DNA of 64,000 bases from Acanthopleura granulata (GCA_016165875.1 JABBOT010000004.1:17857672-17921671), one strand, 5' to 3'. Positions 31,451 to 46,600 are shown, counted from the first letter of the stretch. Numbers and translations are program-made. Notes: a model not told the origin generated them from the letters alone.

Positions 31451-32500
31451 TTTTCATTTAGTTTTTTTTAACTGTGAAAACCGCAACTGCCACACAGTAA
31501 GCAGTACAAGGGCTTGAGAGAATATGTAAGAGAACAGTTTTCTGCACAATTTCCAACTGTCTGACATCCAATGAAAACCTTTAAACATCTCCTTAAGAAC
31601 AGTTGAAATTTTTGCTCCGAAATTTGATATGCAGATGGAACGTGATGAGGCGAATATAAATTGTGGAGTTCATGTTTCTATCTTAAAAACTGTGGAAGTT
31701 CGCTGCTTTGCATATTTGTCAATCAAAAATTTGTGATAAAAAATATTTGAAATTGAACATGTAAAGAACCGAACCTGGTGAAGTTCAAGCTTCTGATCAC
31801 GAATCTGTTGCTAATCTGAATCGGATTTGCTATAGTTTTGTGACAATTTGCGAATAAAGTTGAAAATCGTAAAAAAAAGCATTTTTTTCATACATGACAG
31901 AATAATGTCGGCGTCAGAGAATTGTGACTGGTATAGTAAAAAATTTAATCTATTCTCTAAACAACGGTGTTTTGCAAATTGCTGTGACATTCATAGCTCT
32001 GACGCTACAGCGGCTCAAGTTATGGTCGAAAGAGGTTTCTGGTGAACATTGTTTTTGTGAGAAGCACTTGTATGGTCGAGCTAAAAATTAATGACGGATA
32101 TGCCACAATAAGGCAAACAAAAATTCAGAAAAACTGGGTTGATATCTTTAAAATAATAGAAATAAACTAATTTACATGCTGGTCAACTTCTGAAATTCAA
32201 CACTGAAAGCACCCTGCCTGATGATCCTGATCACGAATCTGTTACCTGTTATTTGTCACCTAACTTACAAAGTTTTGTCATAAATTGCGATTGAATTTCA
32301 AAATATTGCAAAGTTGGAGGTCACGTGACAGAAAACCGTTTTATGTGTGAAGCTGAAAACTGATGAGTAGAAAGGGCACCTGATCGTCTGTGCTGAAAAT
32401 TGAAGGCTTGTGTTAATAAATGCCCGAGTTGTTTGGCTTAAAAACTTGTCAAACGGTGATACCTGTTTTATGTGAATACATTTATATGAGAACACACCCC
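31451..32500. repeat. Diverged third part of the repeat block
   Basis: Shows weaker versions of the same landmarks (CTTAAAAACTGTGGAAG, TGATCACGAATCTGTT twice, GGAGGTCACGTGACAGAAAACC near 32315). It is probably an older, rearranged copy. No gene is seen from here to the minisatellite at 33745. Confidence 0.5.
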
Positions 32501-33744
32501 GACAACGCATAATCAACGGGAAGCAACTCTGATAAGCGGTTTCATTCTCTTCTGAAGGAGTTTTTCCACCAAGACCTCATACTTGTACATTTTTCCGCTC
32601 CGTAAATCCTGTCTCCACTTCGGTGAAATCACAATGTCTACGTTGTAATTTTAAGGGTGATATTTTAAACATACACACTGCAAATCGTCTTGTAATTTCT
32701 ACTGAATAAAACAGACGTGCCCAGCTTGATGTTATGATTGCGAATGCCGCGTTGTTTTCTTGTATTTACAGTTTTCGCCCAAATTAAAATCAAGGCACGT
32801 CTGGATTTATTTGGAAGTTACATCCCATTAAACTGTGAAACTGTAGAAGTCGTATGTGCAAAGGGCTATATATATACTCACTATGTGCATAACCTTGAGC
32901 TGTTTTGCTATGTACAAACTTGTACCGTAACGCTTCAACCATTTTCAAATGCTAATTAGCTGTGTTTGGGAAATTTGTAAGTACACACGTACGATACAGC
33001 TGCATGCACAGGTTGTATGTGTATTAAGTGTTTATGTAAACGTTTTCAAATGTGTAAATGAATACAACACTTGTAGGGCTTCAAAAATTATCAAATAGCC
33101 GATTTGGTATATTTGGCACATTTACAGAGATATGTATGCTGTATATACAGGGCACTGATTTCCGAAGTTTTCTCGAAATATCAGCATCGCTGTTCTGGAC
33201 AACTATTGGTACACACTATACGCATACAAAGCTGGAAACCGCGCGTAAAGATCGCTTGGAAGCCTTATAACTGCGGGCAGTTCTAGGCCATTTTTGCTGA
33301 AAACACAACTGTGACTTGGCTTCTCGGAGAACTCAGAAAGCATTTGACTAATATGTGGGACATCCAGCTATCCCTACTGAAAGAAGTCTTTATGGTTGGT
33401 CCAAATGCTTGGTTATTTTCCTATTTGCACGAAATGTCTCACCTTCATGATGGTACTGTCCTGTCTTGACAGAGTAAGTGAATGACAGATTCATTTTCCC
33501 AACTTAAAAATGGGTGAAGGGTTCACCCCAGCTGTAGTACTGTAGTACACTGCTCGAGACACAAAAAACTGGATGATTTTCTCCAATTGCATGATATCGT
33601 TGCTGCGCAAAGTTCACCCCAACTGCATCACTCTCACATAGATATATATAAATACAATGATGAGGAAACTTCTAAGAGTGTACAATGTATGCACACTGAT
33701 AAAATTTGGATGTTACATTGTACTTGGTGTCTCACATCGAAGAC

Positions 33745-34300
33745 CCTTGCCACAGTGCAATGGGCTAGAGGTATCTGGAACCTGATGTACTCTGCATGGC
33801 AATTCCGGGAGGGAGCACCATATGTGTAGCTGCAGTGAGGCCAGTCTGCTAGACGCCAGGTATCTACAACCTGATGTACTCTGCATGGCAATTCAGTGAG
33901 GCAGCAAAATACATGTTCACAGTGGGGCAAGTCTACTAGACCCCAGGTATGTAGAACCTGATGTGCTCTGCATGGCAATTCAGTAAGGCCACACCATATA
34001 TATGTTCGCTGTGTGGCCAATCTGCTAGACACCAGGTATCTAGAACCTGGCATACTCTGCTGAGCAATTCGGTGAGGCAGCACCATAAATATGATCACAG
34101 TGCAGCCAGTCTGCTAAACACCAGGTATCTAGAACCTGATGTACAATGCGTAGCAATTCAGTGAGGCAGCACCATAAATATGTCCACAGTGGGGCCAGTC
34201 TGTGAGACACCAAGTATCCAGAACCTGATGTACTCTGCATGGCAATTCTGTGAGGCAGCATCATAAATATGTCTGAAGAGGGATCAGTCTGCTAGAAGGC
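33745..34300. repeat. 89-bp minisatellite, about 6 units
   Basis: Repeats of a roughly 86-90-bp unit. The phrase CAGTCTGCTAGACACCAGG recurs at about 33842, 33928, 34018, 34107, 34197 and 34287, and GATGTACTCTGCATGGCAAT occurs in each unit. Units are about 80-90% alike by eye. Open frames seen across the array are by-products of the repeat. Confidence 0.92.
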
Positions 34301-37056
34301 ACCTTTGTGATATGACAAAACATGTATGGAACTAACATCCTACAAGATGCAACATCACAAGAATCACCAATGCCAAAAAACTTTATTTCCAGTTTTGTCT
34401 GTCATGTGCATACATCGTAGTATAAATATCACAGATAATAAACTGCCTAATTAGCTGGACGAACACAAAGAAAAACAAAATCATGAAGCAGGTACATCAG
34501 ATCACATAAGATGTGATTATTACCGAGAAATATATATGATTGAAAAAAACAAAAAAAAACAAAAGGAAAGACACTGGTTCAGATAGAAAAAATACTTAAA
34601 TAGTCTCAACAAATATTTGAATCCTGTAGCAAAGGGATAATATTCCCACAGAAAAGTCAATTACAATGAAACTTAAAATATGTGAAATGTATTCTAAGTT
34701 TCATGAAAGTGAGTCCAGCTCACTAATGTGTTTACGAAATTGAATCTGAGAAGTTGGTTTTATATGATTACCTACTGACTCCAAGACAACAAGTATGATC
34801 ATTTCATCTCAGCATCTCACAATTATTTATTTATTTCATTGGTGTTTTATGTCATACTCAAGAATATTCATTTCACTATTATCATGCTTACACAGATATA
34901 TGTTACCAAACCCTACAAGTATGGTTTGAACCTTCTCTTTATTATCATAAACATACCATAAAATAAAAAGGTATTAAAAACAGCCATATTAAGAGGCTAA
35001 GAAGTAAGATACTATAAACCTATGTTTATCACAAATTACACACATAATCAAATGAAACATGTTTCACTTTCCACGTTTTGACACTCACATGGCTATGTAC
35101 AAGGAATAAGGCTTGCAATTTAGAAACAACTTAATAGGTTCCTTTAGTCACACTGTATACATTATTTTAATCAACAAATACTTCTTAAATATGGTTAAGC
35201 TTATCGGGTAAGTTTCTGGCCTATAACTAACAACACAAGACATTTCAACCGCAAAAACTTTCTGATATTAACAAGTGAAAATTTCCCTCTCTGAGCAGAA
35301 GAACATTACAAATCTGGGCTAGACTAAAAATCATGCCAAAAATATTTATTCCCTACAATTTCTTAGAGCTGTTCCTTTCAAGAGATTCAATTTAATTAGG
35401 CAAGAAACTAATTATACAAGAAATTAGATATACCATAAATACTCAACAAATACAACCACAGATCTGTTGCATGTTTTTTCACAACAGAGGAAAGTATCTG
35501 ATCTGGACAGGTTATTGTATGACTTCTGTAAAGTTCATATGTGCCCCTGTCTGAACAATGCATTTGAGTGTTCAAAATCTTATGTGTTGTGTTTTCAAAC
35601 TGCATCTGAATTTACACTTTACTAGTCATATTTGTTGAGACTTTAGGTGGTGTTTATACAGAGATAGCTTGAAATTCTCCCAATATTTTCTGGTATAGAT
35701 ACCTGTATGTAGATTTTAAACCAAAAATAAAAATACTTGTACATAATGCACTTTCTGATCACTGGTATCTGATAGGTTTGCATACACATACAGCATAATC
35801 CAAGCTCCACTCCACATAATACTGTCGAAGTAAAGATCTACATGTGCTATCGACATGCTTTAAATATCTTTTTGAAAAAATATATAGAATCAGGCAATGC
35901 AACTTTAAAGTTTATGCTTGTTCAGCATTATAAACTTCTCACACATGCAATGGCCAAGTTTTAAGAAAAAATCCTGTTTTAACTACATGTGTGCTCAAAG
36001 CATCTAAATACTTAGATATAATGCATCAGACAGACAATAATGTAGCTAAAGTGCAAGCCTAATCAATGGTATGATCATTTCATGGTTATATACTAAGTGA
36101 GTCATGCAATAAAACTCAATATACCTGTATACTCAACAATATAGCTGTAAAAGGAAAAACAATGGTGTAGATATTTTCAGCAATAAAAAATTTTACTTTC
36201 CAGCAATAAAAAATTTTACTAACACATGAAGTCAAATTAAAATAAATCAAACTGGCCCTGACTGACTTCACGGTCACACCGGCATGTTCAGCTGCCCATA
36301 TTAAGAATGAACACCTGACACATGGTATAAAAAATCTCTGTAGGACTAGTCTTAATTAATATTAACATTGTCAATGATGACTGTACAGTACAAATGCCAA
36401 TTTAAGGAAAGCACAACTAGAGCATTTTTCTTACGTATTTTTAAAAAGCATAATACTTGTTGGAAAGACAGTCTTCACTCAACCAGGGGCAAAGTCACAA
36501 TTGTTTTATGTACATATCTGAAAGCAGCATGTAGAAATCTATGTCTCACTTCAACATTTTCGGTCAATTATACTGACATTATTGTTTGAAATTCCACCTG
36601 GAGCAATTTCATGTAATTAGAGAGTTCCAGCCCATTAGTGATACATGTAACTCTCTCTGGCTGCTCCAACAAATATTCAGGACTTGGAATTTTAATATGT
36701 TCATCTTGGTTAAGATGGGTTAGGATTGTGACCATTTTTCTTGTTTTCCATGCAAGCCTGTGCATAACAGTTTCAAAGGTTAATCTGTTCGATCTGTGGC
36801 TTAGTTTTAAAATAACAGACCAAAAAACAACCTCTGTATATATTAAAACTGAATATCACTCAATAAACAACAATGTATGGATTTAGTACAAAAAGTATAT
36901 AATGATACAGGTACATATAGAATCCACAAAGCTAATATGAAGCTGCTTTTGGTTTCATACATATATATACAATAGCATACATACAAGCTATTTCTCTTGT
37001 GAACAAATTGTTCAAGATACGTTGTCCATTTCATGCCAAAGAGAAGGACATCTGGT
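34301..37056. other. ABCA 3' flank / probable 3' UTR and intergenic
   Basis: AT-rich sequence with no supported exon. The part next to 37056 should be the 3' UTR of the leftward-transcribed ABCA gene. Reverse-strand AATAAA occurs near 35344, 34931 and 34383, and I cannot say which is used. A short reverse SINE tail (ATTTATTTATTTCATTGGTG) lies at 34825-34890. Confidence 0.45.
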
Positions 37057-37671
37057 TCAGTAAACATCTACAGAGGTTATTTCTGTGTTGTTGCTAAGGG
37101 CACTGCGGGCGCTGCGAGCACTACTACGTATGCTGTCTGGTCCAATCAGGCCTAGAGTGCTTCCTGTCAAACTCTGCTCATCGTAGTCAAAAGTGACCTT
37201 GGGGACAGCAGCTATATCTTGGTTCACACCATCTGAAAGTCCGACATTTAAATCATGATACAAAGTTGAGAAATGTTGCATACTAGTAGTTCATGGTTAA
37301 CACCATGATCAAGCATATTTCATTAATGGCATTGCACTCAAAGTCTTGTAGCAAAACCAAGACTGGCCCAGGGAGTGCATGGGCCCTATTCTGAGAACCT
37401 AACAAATCTCCTGACTTACAGCTACAGCTGTATCCATGGGAGCTGCATTTGAACATGTGCCTTCACTGGTCAAGGGGTATGGAGCCAAGAAGTGTAAAAA
37501 AGAGAATGTGACTTTTACAAACATATTTCATCAGGCTCTTTCAAAATCCTGTAAGCAAGTCTTTTCCAGTTATACCGAATACTCACTCGCAGTGTGGGAG
37601 CTCAGGTCAGCAAAATCTTCAGCAACATCCTCTACATCTTCACACTGCTTCTTTGCAAAGTTTATAAATAC
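37057..37671 (-). CDS. ABCA1-like: C-terminal tail, last two exons
   Basis: Exons 37587-37671 and 37057-37232 (residues about 1991-2076). They open with VFINFAKKQ, the equivalent of the conserved VFVNFA motif that ABCA1 needs for lipid export. An acidic stretch and a serine/arginine-rich segment ([12 protein letters not shown]) follow. The protein ends in SVDVY, unlike the ESYV class I PDZ ligand of vertebrate ABCA1. The junction uses donor GCGA|GTGAGT, phase 1, and acceptor TTTCAG at 37233-37234. Confidence 0.9.
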
Positions 37672-40600
37672 CTGAGGAAAAGAGGAAAACCCCAACCTTA
37701 CTTCTAGCACCTGCACAGAACACTGATATCTCACATGACTGTCATACAAACTTGATATTTCCACCACATGATTTGTATATACTCAATGCTGTACACAGGA
37801 ATTCCCTCAATTTGAAGCAAGCCTTCCGCTTGGATTTACACTGTATAGAAAACTAGGCAATGCATAGTGACAGGCAACATGGATCCAAAACATACTCTGT
37901 ACATACGCCATACAGGTATAAAAAGTTTTAATGAGAAATATGTAATTCCTACAAAGTTTCCAAGGAAATCCTTTCTCAGTTCAGTCAAGGCAACATCACA
38001 ATGCAACTAAGCAGATTATATGCTTTGAATGCAAATTAAATACATACAAATGTTACCATACCTGTCCTACAGTATGTAATTTTCCTTCAATTTTTAGAAC
38101 ATTGTTTAATTTTTACATAAGTTACTTAAATTCTTTATTAATGACATTGATGATATCAGTAGATGCTAAGAGACGTACTATAGTACAAGATCCCAAAACA
38201 CTATGGCCTAAAGGAAAGTCTGCAGCAGGTACCTGGTCCAATGTAGTCTGTGACACAGAATAATCCTCTATGTTGAGCTCCTTCCTGGCCTCCTCCATGC
38301 AGCTGAACACACGGGACAGGGAGTTCTCCGAAATGCCCAGCTGGTACTGTAGCATGTTGTGGTGCATCTCCTTGAGCACGGCACCTGGGAAGGACGTCTG
38401 GATGAACTGACGGACAGGTCTCATGTCAGGGTTCTGACCTGCCACTCGCAGGATTATTGTATATCCATTTCCAAACCTGTCAGACGAACAGATTGGTACA
38501 GGGAATGACTAAGAGATGTAAATTAATGTGCTAACAGATTTTGATCTGGGCTATTATCTGATATCTTCAACAAATGATGTAGAGAGACTGACTTTAACTA
38601 CATAAAAGTTAATAATTAAGGGTTTTCATGGTGCTGTAATTCAAACAATTTCAATGATTCACATAAAAATACAAGCCCACAGGACAAGTTAGGGAAATGT
38701 AAGACAACGCAACAAGAAACATCATAGCATTGACTTGTGCTGAAATGTGCAGAAAGTGCTGCTCTTTTGGGCATTTTTTTTAAACCAACACTACATTTTT
38801 GTTGCAGGCTAAAATGGTACTCTTTCAAGAAAAGAGGAACTGCACACAAATTTATTATTCATATAAAGATCGAACAAAAGAGTATTTTCTTCAAAGACAA
38901 GTGAGATATTTCAGATTATCTAGTTTTGGGATTTCGTATAATGTCTTGGTGATCCCTCATACCATTATTAATTTACCTGTTTTTAAGATGTTGCACGCTT
39001 CCAATACATTTGAACTTGCCATTAACCATAATGGCAAGTCTGCCACATAAGGCTTCACACTCTTCCATACTGGAAACAGATGTTTAGAACAGTTAACTTA
39101 ATGACCATAAAACAGGTTGTGATGATCCATAGTATTAATCACTTGGCACATATTTGGTGGTTTCAATTTTTAGTACTGTGAATAATTTAACACTTAATGA
39201 TTCTAAATTAACTGTGACATTCCATTACAAGTAATGCAGTTATTTATTTCATTTCAAGATCAAACTAAAGAATGTTTCACTTATGGAAGTGTAGTAACAC
39301 AGACTGACCTGTGTGATGTCAGAACGACTGACCGTCCTTCCTTTGTTATACTGGCTATACAATTCCAAAGAAACCTTCGAGCTTTAGGATCCATCCCTGT
39401 GGTGGGTTCATCCTGCAATAATTATTAAATAATAAGTTCTATACTACGGCCCCTGTCTACACGGTACATCCATTGAGAGGGATGAAAACTGCTTTGAATC
39501 CAGTTTTATTTTCTTAAACGAATTCTTGGCTTTGTCCTTGAAAATGAAAATTGCTACATGTGCATAGCACGCCCCACATCACCAGCTAATCACACTTCTA
39601 GAAATTCTGAAGGAACATTAAAAACCTTAAAAAGGGTCTTGTGAAACCATTCTGGCCACGGGGTAACTGTGTAGAAGGGCATGTATTGAAAACAAATTCC
39701 CCATAAAATATGTTACACAATCCCAATGTCTACCTGATGTTCCATGCTAGATTCCAAAATGTTTAAATAAATCACTTCATTGACAGGTATAAGAAACTGC
39801 AATTTATACATACATGTACCCTTCATAACATGCATAAGAATGTCATACAATTTTTTAGATTTATAGAAAATCTATTTCATTGGAGTTCTTCTGATAATCC
39901 CCACATTTCTCCCCCAACACAACCACCATAAATCCACAAGAGAACTGAGTAGTATGAACTCACCAGAAACACAACTGCAGGGTTACCAATCAGTGCTATT
40001 GATGTGGACAATTTCCTTTTGTTTCCGCCTGAGTAACTCCCAGCAAGTCTGTCAGAATACTGCAGCAGACCCAGTTTTTTCAGACCCCAATTTGCTACCT
40101 GAAGAGGAATGGACAAAATGTATTAGATGTGAATACACATCCGAGAAACAATGCAATATTTCAAGATTAACAATCTGAATTGGCTTCCTTTTTGCTGAGT
40201 GATTAATTTTTTCGTTCCCTTTAAGAGCCTTGATTTGCCTTAAAAGATCAGACATTGATGATTCAAGTATTTTTTTAGGACACTTGAAGTCACTTCATTG
40301 ATAGGTACCTTTAATACACCATACTCAAAACCAATCCACCTCAACATACATTCAACCTTAGTGAATCTAAAAATGTCACTCAATTTGCTTAATCCTTCTC
40401 AAAATGTATTACCTGTTTGACCTGTTCCTTAGGAACCCCTCTCAGACGAGCATAAAATTCCAGGTGTTCTCTGCCAGTCAGGAGAGGATCAAGGGCATCA
40501 AACTGAGGGCAATATCCCATGTCCTGACGCACCTTCACCATGTCAGTGAGAATGCTAAGAACCACATAAATGAAATCTTATTTAGAAAAAACAGAAATTT

Positions 40601-43600
40601 TATTTAAAACAACCCTGTTCATAATGTTTAAAAGACCAGAGTTAATGTTTCACTACATTTGCTTTTCTCTTAGGCCATCATGAAGAATACTATGTTTATC
40701 ACATCAGTTTCATGGTATATTAATGTGCACATTTACCTGTTCTCCTCAAGATGTGCTGTGCCACTGGTCACTGCCACATCGCCTGTCAGCATTTTAAATG
40801 TGGTAGTTTTTCCTGCTCCATTGATTCCCAATAGCCCAAAACACTGGCCTTTTGGCACTCCAAAGGTGAGTCCACTCACGGCTTTGATCTTTTTGTTTTT
40901 CATATGAAGCCTGTAAACCTTGGAGAGGTTTTCCACTCTGACAATATCATTTGTCGCCTCTCCAGACATTACCCTCCTTCTCTCTCGGGCCACATCAATG
41001 TCCTCCTCACCATGGTCATCTTGTGGAGATTGAATATACCTGTAATTTAAACATGCATGGAAACATTCCATATAGTCATAGTTTTTCACATGAACATGAC
41101 AGAAAATGTCTTAGCTGAGTATTGCTAAGTATCACATGCTTTTTATTCAGTACTTATATATATGTGTTTTGTGTATATATACAAACTTAAACAGATTACT
41201 AATGCTGTTATAAACCTTAAAGACATTACATGTGAATATCCATGGAAGACATTTCCGAACTAAAAAATATTCCTTTTTTTCAAATTCAAACACACAACTA
41301 TTAAGAGAGTTAAACGGAGACTTTGTGGGTCTTGCTGTGAGTATTTCTTCTTACCTTGGCCTGATGAAGAATCGGTACTCCAACAGGAGATTGAAGAAAA
41401 AGAAGACAACTCCAAGTATAAGCATACAAAAGAGGTTTCGGCCTACTTCTGCCCACTCAAATGGACTTTTTGAGAAATCCTCACCTGTGTACAGCAAACA
41501 ATGAACCAATTTAAACAATATCATCTTTACATAAGAGTTTACATCTATGTTTTACTTGAAAATTGAATAACAAATTGAACAGCCTTACTTAATAGTCAAG
41601 TTTCAGTCCATAACAGCAAGGTATATAAAGTTGCCCGACATAAAGTTTTTTTGGTATCTTTAAAACTGTCTAGGCATGTCTGTAGTTGTTTTACAACTCT
41701 GATGTGACTCTTAACACCTACAGTTACGGACTTTTTCCCACACACTCCACCTTTCTGTACAAATGGTTCTGATACAGGACACTATTGCAGAGTCACTGAG
41801 AGTGCTCACCGTATTTCATGGACACTTCCTTGATGACCTGGTTCTTGGCCATGTCGGTGAGCCCTCGGCCCAGGCAGTAGTGAGGCAGCAGCAGGAACAT
41901 CTGCTTCAGGATCAGGTTCACCCTCTTCAGCTCCTGTCACGACAACAAACATCAAGGAATATATACAGATACGGTACAAATATTTCCCAAAATACATTCC
42001 CCCAAAAAATCCAGGCAAGAAGTATTAAAGAGTTCAGTACTTGCTTCGGTTCCCACAAATATGCATGTTTCATGAATACGCAGCAACATTACCACAACAC
42101 TGTAATGTCCCTTGGAAACATAATATCCTTGCTTTACTGCACGGTAGGGTCAATCAGCCAATTTTGTTGTGAGGTTGTTAACAGAATATAAAAATTTAAC
42201 TTGTCCAGTACTCTATAACATGGACAACATGGTCATACCACTTTGTCCAAAGGGGTGTTTTCAAAAAGTCAGGCACTTATTTGCACGTTTGTAGGTACAT
42301 GTATAAGCTTGGTATGGAGACTTACCGCATCATCATCCTGCAGAGCCTCCAGTATAAAGGTAGCCATAGTGGAGACAGTGCCCAAGAACACATTGGCACA
42401 AGACAGAATGACAAACGCATAACTTGGGGTGGAGAACAGTTTGGAGAAGGGGTACATCATAGGGGTGATTGACCACCTGCAACACAAGGTGTAATGTATT
42501 AAATATTTGTCTGATTGGGGTTTTATGCCATTCTCAGGAATATTTCACATTTATGATGGTGTAAAACAGTATTAACTGGTAAAGAATATCTATGCAGTGA
42601 GACTACTTGAATATCAGATGATATTTCAGTATTCTTTTCTTTTCAACTAAACCTTGATGTATCACCTTATACATCACGAATTGCTGTAAAAACTTCAACA
42701 CTGAGAAATTTTGTTTTTCTTAAACCATGCCACAAAACAGGTAGTAAAAGAGTACAGTATATTGTAATCAAGGAAATCAAGAAGACATTGTGAGCTCACC
42801 CATAAAGGAAAAGGAGCGCCAGCAAGCATGGAAAGTTTGTTTTTGATACATAGGACTGTTCATTGAAGGCCAGGAAGATGATGACACAAAGTGATGCTGG
42901 TACCAGATAATTTACCTGTAAGCATAGTGAAGAGGTGATCAAACTACATGTAGTTTCATGCATAAACAGGCAAACTGCTCAACATGTATATGCCATACTG
43001 TCCGTCATCATGAATTCCTCCGGAAAAGGGCCTAAAGTCAATTTTCCTCAGAACATAAACAATACTAAATTAATAGTAAACTTCTGATATTGCACCATGT
43101 AGAAGCCACAACATTTACATCAACCCAATTGTATTGCATGCTATCACAGAACAATAACGCAGAAGCCTATCATCAAAACGATCACTATGAGTTCATGTCC
43201 AGCTCTGGCTGGCCTTCTCTCCAGTCATACATAAGAAGGTCTACCACTAACCTGCAGACAGTCAGGGGTTTCCCTAGGGCTCTGCCATATAACTGAAATA
43301 TTCTAGAGTGTGATGTATAACACCAGCCACATATATAAACAAAACAAATATCGCACAAAAAACTGTATTTGGACCTTGCACAAAGTCTATTAAATAAATT
43401 CCTAGTAAGTGTAATAAACACAGAAGGCGTGTTGTATTACACACTGTGCCTCACCATGTCCCAGACAAAGTTGGCCACCCAGTAGATGGTTGGGTTCACA
43501 CCACTGACAAACTGAAGGTGCTTAGAATTGGACACCCTTTCTTGTATCAGGAAAAGCACAAAGCTGGCTGGGATGAAACTCATGGCAAATATCACGCAGA

Positions 43601-46600
43601 TAGCAACAACCAAGTCCTTCCCACTGTTCTCTCTGGAGCCACAAAAAAAAAAAAAACAGAACCATCCAAATTTTCAGTAACAGTAACACAGACTGTGGCC
43701 ATGAATGCTTTGTACTACCACAATTATTTCCTTATATATATAAAATACAAGGCTAGAATATATTTTGTTTTGTTTTGTAATAACTCAGCACTTAAACTTT
43801 GGTATCCAGAGCTGAAATACTCCATAAAAGTATCTTCATCAATCAAAGTAGCTACCCTAATTCTTCAACCACTTCTGCAAACAATATTTTGATACATTCT
43901 GACAAAACTATGGGGTGTAGAGAAACAATAGTTTCATAAAGCTCGCATCTTTAATTACACAAACAAATCAATTTTAGCCTCATTTTCATAATCATTATAT
44001 GCATAAATTCCACTGAAATTCCACTGAGAGCTTTAGTGGTTGAAAAGCTTGAATATTTACAGTAAGTCAATTTACAATGAAACTCTTCTTCCAAATGTAC
44101 TGAAAAGTAAACAGTTACATGGACTCCAGTGTCCTATCAAAATCTATAGCAAATACTCTGACACATATACAGTGAGAGAGAAAGAAAAAAGGGCCAGCAT
44201 GAGTGCTGTCCCCGCAATGTCCAGAAGGTGAAACAAGATACTTGTGAGACATACTTCTTTAGCATCGATTACCCAGTTAACAATCAAAATCCTAAAGCCA
44301 ATATAACAAAGCTTTAAAATTCAAATACAGAACACTGAAATGTCTGGAGGCTGGGACAAAACATTTCCAGTTTTGTGCGTGAAGACTCACAGTTTGTCAT
44401 CAAATTGCTGTCTTGTGAAGTTCATGGGGTGGTTAACTGTGGTGATGCCATAGTCCTCAGGGTCCTTTCCAGCAGGAAGCTGGCTCCTTAAGATGATGTT
44501 GTTCATGACATTCATATACGATACAAGGGCTGCCCAGCCTTTGTTGTTGAACCAAACCTGTAGGGTGAAATTTTTCAAGGAATTTATGACTTATCTTTCT
44601 GTTGGTATTACTGACAAAACATGTCCTAAGAAACACAGGAGCTCCAGAAATTGCATTTATATTAAATATTCACCTGTGCATTAGAGTTTTGAACTAAACA
44701 AAAAAAACTTAACTTGACAAATCACTAAATCAATTTCCAGTAGTGCCTATATAAAACTCAAATCCTATTTCACCACAGAAATTCAAGTGAATACACTGCC
44801 ACACTAGCACCATTCTCACAAATGCAAAATAAATTTACTTTGAAATAGTTTAACACTGGAGTAAAAAAGACTAGAGTGACAGTGACTACATCACAATGAC
44901 TGAAATTTTCAAGCCAGATAAATGTACAACTTGAAACTCCTTGTGATATCATTAACTTTTTTATCTTTGATGCCATAGGCCCCTTCAAGTATGGTAGCAC
45001 TACATCCTGACCTTACCTTGGCAATATTCCGGACTTCCAGGTCTACAAAGAAGGTTTCAAGGTCTTCCCAGAACTGATGATCCTGGTTGATCACTGCACT
45101 CCCGTTGTTAGCTGCTTTTGTCAGGCGATCTAACCAATATTTGAGTTGAGTTGTGTTTAACTGAGCTGAGCGATTAATATCACCAAAACTGAAGCCACCA
45201 TACCTGTTCAAAACGCATAGACTTAGAGATGAGTAAATTCCTTAATAGTTTAAATGAAAATGTCTGAGTTATATTTATAACATTACAATAGCCTAGGAGT
45301 ATCTGATAAAATCATAGCTTCATGCAAAACACCTTTAGAAAAACTTCCAACAAGATAAATTCAAATCCACTGAGCAATATTGACAAAAAAGACACCAATA
45401 TTTTGAAGACTGACACATGTGCCTTTTGATCCTTTCCACTTATTTAACATTAAAGATAACTGGAATGTTTATCCACACCATTACCACATTGACTGTATTT
45501 CAATGAAGAGGGGTTAGTATATAAAAATGCGGTTTCAGAATATACATATACATGCGGTTTTCACATACATGCCTTAAAATGATGTTGTTTATTACAACAT
45601 TTGACTTTTGATAACAGTTATATTTTCTGATAATAAGTAAATCAAACTTTACAAGAAACTCTCAAGAGGCCCTCCTAATTGGTTGAATCATACAAAATGA
45701 GTCACTCTAAAATGCTAAACTTCAGGTGAAATACAGTGTTTTGGTTTGACTTAAGCTGAAAAATGGTACAATGACTTACCGTTTCTTTATGTAAGGCTGC
45801 ATTGTCTTAACAAGCCATCCACTAATGTTTCTACCTGTCATGTTGTAAAGGTAGTCAGTTGATGATAAGCGTTTAACTGGTGGTGGAGGTATGTCTGTAA
45901 TGGAAGTCACACAAAAAGTTATAGTCAGTTATGAGCATTATGCCACTTCATCAAGAAAGTAATTATTTCCTGTTATAATTTATACACAGAGAAAGAGGGA
46001 GCCTGTCCCAGTAAGGGATAATTAAAATGTAATTCAATTTACCGACATATGAGACACAATGAATCCTACATGAAAATCAACCGAAGTATGACAAAACTAC
46101 ACAGCTTTCCTTGCTTCAGATTTACGATATTCCAGCATGAAATTATGACATGGGTGATTTGATGTCGCCATTGATTATCCTCAGATGTCAGGACCATCTT
46201 TTTCATCAGGACATACCATAACAATTCACCAAAAAGTATCTCCTACACATACAGGCAATAGCTATTTGAACAAAACAGTACTTAATGCTGATGTATTCTT
46301 ACCTGGACATTCCTGCCAGCCAGTGGAACAGTCACATTTTGGTAAAGGCTGAGAGGCATTTACTGGGGAATCAACCCATGCAGATACCTTGGAGGGTTCA
46401 CACTGGTAACCACTAAAACACAGAGAATACCAAAGATGTACAAACAAATGGTCCATTGTAAGATAAAACAACACATGGTCTTTGAACAAGTCTAAAAAAC
46501 TTGCAGCTGCACTGTACAGGCTAATGTCACACAGTTCTGACATTTATCTGTAGATTTCCAGCAATACTAGCTAAATAAACTAGATGAAGCCTTGTGTGCC

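Noticed and set aside
33634..34264. Two reverse-strand open frames of 154 and 74 codons with repeated LTELPCR-like peptide
   Set aside because: They read through the 89-bp minisatellite. There are no splice sites and no family similarity.
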